Positions 33,401 to 44,100 of a stretch of DNA of 64,000 nt are shown piece by piece (the stretch's first letter is position 1; each line of letters starts with the position of its first letter). Origin of the DNA: Mesorhabditis belari (lineage: Eukaryota > Nematoda > Chromadorea > Rhabditida > Rhabditidae). The stretch lies in assembly GCA_958450365.1 (NCBI GenBank), contig CAUEEP010000756.1, forward strand, positions 1-64,000, in the 5' to 3' direction. The notes beneath the pieces were generated by a model that saw only the letters and a program-made list of their open reading frames with translations, did no database searches and was not told the DNA's origin. The translations under genes and the position numbers were made by a program.

Positions 33401-36400
33401 AATAAATCGTCAAATAAAAGTGCGTCTATAATTTTTTGACAGCTGATAAAACGTTTTTTGTACGATAAAGTACTTTGGATGAGTGAAATGACTTGAAATT
33501 TTGCATGGGTTGTTTTTTTACATTAAAGAAACTAAAAAAATACTTTGCACTGGACTAGCACTTATATCCGGCTCTAAACTAGCAAAAAAACAGGGTTCGT
33601 CTATAATTTTTTGACAGAGTGTAGGAATGCAAAAATGTGAGCGTAGAGCACTAACACTACGCCATTCGGTCACTATTTTCTCTCTCTTAATTTTTCCCTT
33701 TTTAAGGCGGTGTCTTATTTTCGCATATTCGAAATCAGCGCAAAAAAACTGAGCTACATGTGTTAGGTCACGTTTTAAAAGCTGGTGGTTAGTTGACAAA
33801 CCTCCCTTGTAATCTTGTTGACGTTGGTACTTATAAAGAGGGAACAAACTTTTCTTCAGAAGCTAGCAGGAAGGATCCCTCCCAGCAATTATTGCCCAAG
33901 TCGTATTGCATGTCATTGTAGAGCATTGCTTTCAGTTGGAGGCTGCCCGCATCGAGTCGTTCGACTTTTACCGCAAATTGTGCAACATTGGTTACAGACT
34001 AAATGATGAATTGCACGATAGGTACATTAAGTGTTTTGCACATCGTAGAATCTGTTGCTCCAGCGATCAAGCGATCCGGAAGCCAGCAGTTGTTGATCTT
34101 GTCTGTCAAAAATCCATGGATAATACGGCGGACTCCACATTGACGTTTTGCCCAGAGTGTAATCTATGTGTTGGGGAAAGTAAAGCCAGTTATTTAAATT
34201 TCAATCGTACATCCCCAAAACCATTTGCTGCCCATATCGTACTCAAGACAAAAAGCACATTGTTCTCTAGTGAATATCGTTGCGGTCGTCGATCTGACGT
34301 CAAGATGGAAGCCCAAGGATCTTAATATCTTAATTAGTTTTTTGTTGTTACCGTATTCTCTCTAATAGTAGTGCATCCTGAGCGTTGCCTAAATTGCTCG
34401 AAATCTCGAGAACCGCTTATCAGAACCTATCGATGTGGGGTCGGAAAATGTAGCTGACGATGAGATCTAGTGGGGGATTTGAGTGTTGAGCTTCTGCAAA
34501 AGCTTGGAAACCGTAAAATAGTCACCAACTCGCCTCACCGGGGTACACTACTATTAGAGAGAATACGGTATACAATTTAGGAATGCTTATCGGTGTTAAT
34601 TATCTATTACCTTCCCTTAGCGAGCGCATGTTCCGGGTTGGGGTTTATTCCCGGATCAGGGCCTGCATAGCTTTCATAAGGCGTATTATCTCGACAGTTT
34701 GCATCTTTCTAAATATTTGTTGGTACTAGTTTTTGTTACACATCAACCGCATATTTCCAACAATCCGTACTCTGCCTATCAGGGTCGAGTACTCGGCTGA
34801 TCGGCTTCAGAAAGGACCAAGGACCAGATGAGCTAAAATCGAACTTCACAAACTAGAAACCATCCGACAAAGAACTGGGCCCAGGTCCACCAAACTAAAA
34901 ACTCTAATAAAAGAGCTCTTTGGAGAAGGGTTGAGAAATAGAAGAGCCCTCTATATTAGAAGAGTCCCCTCACGGTCGATGATTCAACAATGGTCGATGA
35001 ATGAAAAACAATACACTCAGTTGAACGCCTGGAAAAATCTTCCAAAGACACTGATTGAATTCTTTTCTTTAAATGTAATATCTTACAGGTTTTTACCCGT
35101 TCATCGCTCATTGTAATGTAAACCGTAATTTGAAAAAAAAACGAACGCACTTTATCTTTATCAGCTGTTCGCATTGTGGAAATTTTTATTTTTTTGAATG
35201 CTTCTTGATCGCGTTTTACTTGTAAATATGTTAAAATTTCACCTTTTGCTTTTTTTATATTGAATGGTCACAATGTAAAGTATTACATTTAAAGAAAAGA
35301 AACCAAAAACTGAGCGTGGGACTGAACCCTGACGTTACTACCGAGACGACGGCCTACTATCCACTATCCCACCGGCGCCCAGATCCTAGAAATTCAAAAA
35401 GCGCTCTTTAAAGCTTATCTTCGAAATTTCACTTAATTAAATTGCAAGCTTATTTGACAGATTTTGATTTCAGATTCTGAATCTTCATACTCGATTTATT
35501 AAGATGTGGTCCGAAAACAAAAGCTCACAGAAAGTTCGTGCCTTTCCCTAGTTACGATTTGAGCCATGAACGAGTAAAAACCTGTAAGATATTACATTTA
35601 AAGAAAAGAAACCAAAAACTCAGACTGAACCCGACCTTACTACCGAGACGGCGGCCTACTATCCACTAGGCCACCGGTACCCATAAACCCAGTGATTCAA
35701 AAAGCGCGCTTTAAAGCTTCAACTCAATTTTCGTCAATTCTTTAAAGCCCTTTAAAGCTTCGAAATTTCAATTCAATTTTTATACGCTTTCAAGCTTATT
35801 TGGTCGATTTTGTTTACAGATTATGAATCTCAATATTCGATTTAGTAAGATGTATCTGGTCTGGAAACGAAACGAAAAGCTCACGGGAAGTTCGTGCCTT
35901 TCCCTCGTAAGTGCTAAATACCAAAACAATTTTGCTAAATTTAGCAATTTGGTGGACCCGGATCCTGCACGTAAAAGGCTTACTGGTAATTTGCAGGAGA
36001 TGGCACAATAGTTGCAATCACATTTACTCCGACGATTAGATAGTCGAGTTTCTCTGTTCGATCGTACGGCATTTTGTATTCAAAATCATCGGCAACATTG
36101 GACCTCCCCGGGATCAAAAGTATTCGTTTTGTTGCTGAATTTTAGCATTTATTTTCCTTTTTTTTGAGATTTAAAAAGAGTTATTGATGAAAACGGATTT
36201 TTCCTTCGTCATTTCCAACATTTTCCAACATTTATGCAAGCGACTCGATTGCATAGAATTATAGAATGCATAAACGGAAACTTTGCTAGTACTCCTTCTA
36301 TAAAACGCTGGTTGGTTTGATTTTGATGTGATTAGTAGAGCTGGGGAATTACCGGGATTAACGCCAATAGGCGTGCAACGAAAAATGGCATATCTCGGCC

Positions 36401-39400
36401 AATTTCACTTCAATCTTTTTGATTTTGATATCAATTGACGCAGAATTTCATTTTCTACCGACTGAAATTAAAATCAAAAAGATTGAAGTGAAATTGGCCA
36501 GATTATGGTCATTTTTTTCGTTGACCTTTACTAAAATTCCCAGTGATTAAGCATCTACGGAAAAGTATCGAATATAGTATGGACAAAACGCTAAAAGTAA
36601 GGATAAAAGAAATCACTATCGATTATTCTTTAAGAGCAGAAACTTTTTAGGGCGGTAGGAGTGAAACTAGCGTTCACATATCTTTTCAAAAATAAAAAGA
36701 TTGCAAAGCCCAGTCAATAAGAGTTGTATACTATTAGAAAGCCCTGAATCTCCTCTATAAAATAAGAGCAAAAAGTTCTTGAATTGCTTTGATTATTGAG
36801 AACTTGGGTGACTTTGAAAGTAGAAAAGTCAAAAATGACCATTTTCTAGTGTTTCCGGTAATAGCCATGCCCGGGTTTTCCGTTAGAAAAACACCGCCAA
36901 TTAAAGTTATTTCAAAATAACATAAAAGAAAAGAACTCCTTTTGTTTGTTCGTCTTCGCTAAATCTTTGTTTTTTAAAAAAACCCAAAAAAAACCTCTGC
37001 TTTCAACTTTGGATTCTCATATCTCGATAAAATCTAATAGCCATGCCCGGGTTTTTGCGTTAGAAAAAACCGCCAATTAAAGTTATTAAGCTGGTCGTTT
37101 GCGTTTTGGTATAAATATTGAGTAATGTATATCCTTAATATAGAAGTTTCAAGCGAAGAGATTCGTGAAAACGATAGTTTCCACCAGTCGCAAGTACCCA
37201 GGTTGAGACTCTCCCTGCAGTTACTTTTTAAACACTCAAGTCTCCAATAATCAATCCAATTCAAGAACTTTTTGCTCTTATTTTATAGAAAACCCAGGCA
37301 TGGCTATTATCAGAAACACCAGAAAATGGTCATTTTTGACTTTTCAACTTTCAAAGTCACCCAAGTCCTCAATACTCAATCCAATTCAAGAACTTGTTTT
37401 ATAGAGGAGATTCACGGCTTTCCAATAGTATACAACACTTATTGGCTGAGCTTTGCAATCTTTTTATTTTTGAAAAGATTGCAATTGGGTGATTGTGAGC
37501 GCTGGTTTCATTTCTACCACCGTAATACATACCGTTAACATAGGTGGAGAGTCGAAAGGACACCGCATAGGTGATATTGAGTGATTTCTGGTTAGTGAGA
37601 GGGCGAACAATTAGCTCTTCTTGTGCGAGCAACGTGAGTCGATTGGTCCACAACTTTCCAATGTTGTTGGTATCAGGGGGTTTAGTTGTCCAAGAGCTTA
37701 ACATTATCTTTTTACGACTTTGACACAAAAAAGCTACAGCTTTTGACTGAAGTCCTCGTCGAATTTCGCCGGGCTTTGATCGTTGATGAACAGAGGAATC
37801 GGGTCGGTGCAGTTTTTGAGCTTATTACTGCACTGATCACGCGTCAAATCGACAATGATATCACTTGGGGCGTCAAAAGTGATTGTGAGGGACTAAAATG
37901 ATTTGGTTGAGAGTTGTATAATACGATGATTGTTTGATCATACATTCATGGACAAAAGTCTTTTAACGTTGGTTTTTAGAAGTTTGTCCTTTGTATATCT
38001 TGATCCAAATCCGACCAATTTACAAACGGTTAAAATATTTAAACAGCTTATTATCTCTAATTTTAACATTACAAAAAGATGGATTTGACAATTTGTTATG
38101 TCAGGTCTCATGAACTTTTTAATAAAACAAAAATTGAGCCAAAAATTGATGGACAAAAGTCTTTTGTCCATGACTGTACTATTGAGACTGTAACTGCCGG
38201 ACTTTGAACTAAAATTTATTCAAAATAAAACCATGAATTCATTCTAAATAATTTCCATTATTATTGACGACTTCTGCCCATTTTACAGGCAATTTGCGGA
38301 TTCCTCTTTCGTAGTAGGATTTTGGTTTGTGTGTGAGACAAGTGTGAGACTCAAAAATCGAGGACTGGAGATGTCCCAGTTGGAGCATTTGAGCACTTTC
38401 TTCAAACGAAACCCACTTTGGTGTCAATAGAAAAGTTGTAGAGAATCAAAAATTAGGCTTATAGCCAAATTTCCAAAAAGATCCACTTAGTAGTTTCGCT
38501 TAAAATGCAAGCTTTGTGAAAGTGAAAGTTTTGTGAAGTGAAAATTCGTAAATTTAGCATTTCTTGAAAATCAGTTTTTGAATCGTTCTGAAAATTTGAA
38601 TATAAGCTTGATTTTTGATTCTCTACAACTTTTTCATTGACACCAAAATGGGTTTCTTTCGAAGAAAGTACTCAAACTGTCACATATGACAATGGCCGGC
38701 AGTTTTCAATTCACCAACCCAATACAAGGTGGCTGAAAAGCTCGGTCCGCATTAGTAGACGTGTTTTTATAACTTGCAAAAGCCTAAAGTGTTTCAAATT
38801 TTAATCGTTGCACAATTTTTTACTTTACATCAACCATATAAAACTGGTAAAACGAAAAGTATGGTTTCAAAAAATTAGGATTATTTTCTACGAACCAATA
38901 CCGTTTTTCAGTTTAGTCGCATGTCAATTTTCTACATTTCGTTCTCTAAACGAGCTTTGGTTTCCTTAAAAGCAAATTTTGATAACCTATCTGAAAGAAG
39001 AGTAAATTTTTCTTTAAAACTATATCTTATATAGTCAGATTTATTGTAAAATTATCGATTTTGAGAGCCTCAAACATTGTTAGTTTGCGTTTAAAAATCG
39101 CGGGAGTTCAAGGGAGTTGCGTGGCTCGATTGAAGAAAAAAACATTAAAAATGTATTTCAAAAAACAAATTCCTTTTTAAAACAAACATATATAAAGGGT
39201 AAAAAGGCTCTTGCGCAGTTTCCGGGTATTTTGAAAGAATCCGGGTATTTTGAAAGGATCCGGATATTTTGAAGGGGTCGTCACACTTTGAAAGCCTATA
39301 ACTTTGCCCAGAGATAATATTTTTGTTAACTTTTTATATCATTGTATATAAGACATTCCAAGCTTTTAAATGATACCAAATAGAGCTTGACTGGATTTTT

Positions 39401-41012
39401 CACTCCCAGGAAAAAAAGGCGACACGACACCCGAGTTAGATAGGGCTCATTTGCTCAGAGTTGGCTCGCATTTGCTTAGACTGGATTTTCGAATCAAACT
39501 GTATTTGGTATCATTTAAAAGCTTGGAATGTCTTATATACAATGATATAAAAAGTTAACAAAAATATTATCTCTGGGCAAAGTTATAGGCTTTAAAAGTG
39601 TGACGACTCGTTCAAAATATCCGGATTTTTTCCAAAATACCCGGAAACTACACAAGAGTCAAGCCGGTAAAACTAGTCAAATTTTCGAAATTTGAGTTTA
39701 ATTTCGTTTTATCTCGACGGAGTTTTATTGTAAAGACACGTCTATTAATGCGAACAGAACTCTTCAGCCACCTTAGCTTCCCAGAAATTTCAGCAATCTT
39801 GTTCAAAAGATAAATTTTTCTAATTGTAGCTATCTATTCTTTAATTTTTAATTCAATATAATTGTCTTTAAAAACGATCGAATTTCTAGCCGTTTCTCTA
39901 TATTAGCACCTCAAATTCAAGTAGTCGATCTCCGTGAATAGCAAACGATGGAGCGTCCTTTGTGAGACGAAATTCTCGCTTTGGCTCAGCTCTGATCCAC
40001 AACAAGAATCCCCAGTCGTCAGCCACGTTTTCATTAAGAGACCAAGTTATCTGATAAATTATAAAAATAGATAAGTTACTTATAGAAATAGATAAGTTAC
40101 TTATAAAAGTAGATAAGTTACTTATAAAAGTAGATAAGTTACTTATCAAAAGGCTCAAACGACTCACATTAATGCAGTATGCTTCAAAGGGTAAAGGAGA
40201 TCGTGTTGTTTCGTTAAACCTGAAGTTTTTGCAAGTTATATAACAAGTATGAAAATAAAACGTTAGTTTAATTGTTGGTGTGTCGTCGCATTCCAATCCA
40301 TCGACTCCATAAGCTATCAGATGAACAGTGACCCCAAGAATGTGAATCAGCTCAACTTTCAGCACCTTTGTCGCGTTGACCTGTACAATCCATGCAATAA
40401 ATTATGAAATAAAGCACCTAACTAACTTATGACTAAACATAATATGTAAAATTAATCACAGAGAAATTTTTTATTACCTTAAAGCAGCTACTCATTGGAG
40501 TAGGTTCTTGGTTTTTGATAAGCTCAGTTTTCAGTTGTTGATCGAAAAACCACGGATAGTAGTAAGGAGTCCAAATGGAAAATGCTTCGAGGAGATGCTC
40601 TATAAAACGTGAATTTAAATACCAACTAGCTTTTTTTGCTTACTTGGCGGTCGATTTTCGACTCGAACACAGAACGCACACGAGGCCCCTTTTGTGGTGA
40701 GTGATGTGACTGTCGCTCTGGACAAAATCGGAGACCCAGCGCTGGAAAAGGCAAAGAATCACCCTTTAATCACCCAAAAACAAATTTGTTATTCCTAATG
40801 ATCGTAATATGTGCCGAAAGAATAAAAGATACCCACAGTGAAGACCATATTTGGTTAAGACGCGCTACTTACTAGGAAAAAAGACAGAACCTAGGGGGGG
40901 GGGGGGGGGGGGGGGGGGGAAGGGAAGGAATAAGGAAAAAAAAAACAATTAAAAAAAAAAAAAAAAAAAAAGAGGAAAAGAATTATTTTTTTTTTTGGAA
41001 GAAGGAAAAGGG

Positions 41013-41062
<50 letters not shown>

Positions 41063-41123
41063 TTTTTCAAAAAAAAAAAGGGGGGAGGGGGGGAGGGGGG
41101 GGGGGGGGGAGGAAAAAAAAAAA

Positions 41124-41171
<48 letters not shown>

Positions 41172-44100
41172 GAAAAAAAAAAAAAATTTTTTTTAAAATT
41201 TTATTAATTTGTAAAAAAAAAAAAAGAAGGGGGAAAATTTTTTTATTTTTTTTTTTTTAATGTTTTGGTTTTTTGTTTTTTTTTAATTATTAAATAATCT
41301 GTAACTTGATCTATCTACAAATGCATTTATAAAGTTTTCTAAAGACAAAAAAGTTAGAATTGAACAAATAAAGAATAAAACAGAAGGAAAATCGCCAAGG
41401 GGAGTCGAACCTATGGCAAAAAGCGCCCAGACGGTCTCGCACCCCAGTCCCCTATCCACTCGGCCACCAGTCCACCTAGGCGGACGGGAAAGATGCCTTT
41501 TATAGGGATGCCAAAATCTTGTATGCTAAATATCTCGCGTTTCCGAAGTCCTCTGCAAAAACTAGGAGCAGATTCGGAATCTCCATAGTCGAATCTATAA
41601 GATGAAGTCGATTTCATAGGGAATAGGCAACGGTAAGTTCATGCTTTTCCCTAGTCAGTTTGGAGGGGAAATCCAGCCACTAATCTTTACCGTGAAACCT
41701 TGCTAAATGTGACAAAAAGGCTTTAAGACCAGACAGGAATTCACTAGGAATTCACTAGGAAGAAATTATTATAATTAGCGCAAAATCTTCTTTTGCGCTA
41801 ATTATAATAATTTCTTCCTAAGATCACTTTTCTCAAGGATTTTCCAATAACTTACTTGCCCTCAAACACGAGATCCCTTTCATTTGAGGGCTCACTCGGT
41901 CCCATCCCAGCGTAAGCCACAAAAGTCATCGAGCTGTCGCAGAAAGTACCACCCTTTAAAAAAAACTTGCAAAATGAAAGTCAAAGAAAGATATCTATGT
42001 GACCATTGTGTGGTAAAAGAAAAAGCCAACAGTTACATCACTGATACAGTACTGGACAATGAAATATCATATTTGAAAAACAATCGTCACGTTCGCACGT
42101 CTGTAACTCCGTTGTCTTTGAGTTTAAACTATTAGTGTGATACATTTTCTGAAAGCTCTTTTCAAGGGCTACACAATGGTAATATTAATATTTAGAAATA
42201 CGGTAAATACAAGGGAGTTACAGACGAGCGAAAGTGACGATCGTTTTTCAAAAGATGATATTTCATTGTCCAGTAGTGTATGTCTGGTCTTACGCTGAAT
42301 TGTAAACATACCTTATTCTCATTCTCATAAAACATTCATACCTTATTTTGATATTTTATTAAAGCCTTATTTTAAAGTTAATTACGGACAATGACTTTGT
42401 TTTTATCGCATGAAAACCGACTATGTCGTAGGGACAAATGATTTGTCGTTCATCATCGCGGATGGGTCGCAGCAGCGAGTATGGGCTGTGATCGCTGAGA
42501 ATTGAGTTTATAAAAGTTGATAAGCTATAAATGGAAAGAAGAATGAAACAATAATGCGCTGTGCATTTTTTCAAAAACAAACTCGTAATTATCCGGATGT
42601 GCCACATAGGTGTAGAGTTCATTTGGAAAGAGGTCGAAATTCATTCCATAGTTTTCAACGGACTCTCGTCGAACTCCCGGAATTAGCAGCGGATCCGCTA
42701 GAGGAGAGTATCGTTTCTAGCTCTTCAAAGCAAAGTTATGGCTCTATTCGTAAGTACTTATTAATTTTGAAATGTATTCAAACTAAGTAATGCTTTATTG
42801 AAGATTTTGCTTGTCCTTTGCTAAAATTACAAATTTTTAAAACTAGTTCATTAAAAAGTGCCGTGAATTTATTTTTGAGAAATTTAGAGTGGCTACAACG
42901 TTGTGTTCAATTACAGATTGTTCTTATGAAACGTACAAATGAGGAACAGAAAGAAAGGTGCTTTTTTAGAAGGGACGGACCCGCCCCCTTTTGTCATTGG
43001 CATTCTAGCTTTAGGCTCAAATTTCTTGGTGTTGGGTTGTTCAATTTAAATGTTCTTGATATCATTGGATGCGCCAAGTCTTTTTCCATCAACTGGTAGA
43101 AAAACTATTTAAACGCGGCACCAAGAATTTGAGCAAGTTGGTTGTCATGGCAAAAGGGGCGGGCGTGGCCGTGCCACCCCCTTTTGCCATTGGCAATCTA
43201 GCTTTAGGCTCAAATTTCTTGGTGTTGGGTTGTTCAATTTATACATTTTTGGTGTCAATGAATGCGCCAAGTCTTTCTCCATCGATTGGTAGAAAAACTA
43301 TTTAATTTGGACAGCTGAGCACCAAGATATTTGAGCTTAAAGTTGGATTGCCAATGGCAAAGGGGGCGGGTAGGGTATCAAATGTCTCATAATTTCTTTT
43401 TAGAATTCCTCAAACCGTTTGTCCATTCATCGATTCGCACAAAAAGAGCAAACTCCATTTGTGAGCTATCGCTTGTTAGCCGAAAGGTCACTTCATCGCT
43501 TTCGTTCACATACCAGTTCCATTGCCATTGCTCCCGAACGGCCTCATTGATCGACTTTTCCGTGTATCTCCTAAAAATCATTGTCAAGCGTTGATGGAAA
43601 AATGGATGAATGCTTTTTTATGCTTGTTAATGGAAAGCTTCTTTTAATATCTTATTAGGCAAAGCTATATAAAATGGGAAAACAAATTGAGCTAAAAGAT
43701 TTACCTGGCTATGTTGTTGATGTACACTGGGTCTTCACTGGCAGACCACGGCATCGGATCGACGCACTAAAGGTGTAACTAGTTTAATTCGTCTTGTGAT
43801 TGATTTTTAAACATTTTACATGATAAAACAAATGTTAGCACCACCAAGACGAAGTTTTTTTGAAGATTTGAACTTTGTGAATAGATATTTTGAATGCAGT
43901 TTGGATTGAGTTTTTTAAAAAATTAGACAATAGTTTGGTTGTGAAAACAACTATTGCAGTTATTAGTCATTTGCTTCAGTTCATTTGCCGTCATCTTCCG
44001 TCATCTTCAGTCATTTGCCGTCATCTTCCGTCATCTTCAGTCATTTGCCGTCATCTTCCGTCATCTTCAGTCATTTGCCGAAAGTTTTTAAAAATTTAGA

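Larger units (their letters stand above)
31340..33805. mobile_element. Outer inverted-repeat element of a three-level nest
   Basis: Left arm about 31340-31545 and right arm 33625-33805 are mirrored (GACCGAATGGCATAGTGTTAGTG / CACTAACACTACGCCATTCGGTC; AAGACACCGCCTTAAAAAGGG). Between them lie an inner element (31548-32014, ends GGGTGCAACTTTTTGATTTTT) and the Tc3-like element. Confidence 0.8.
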
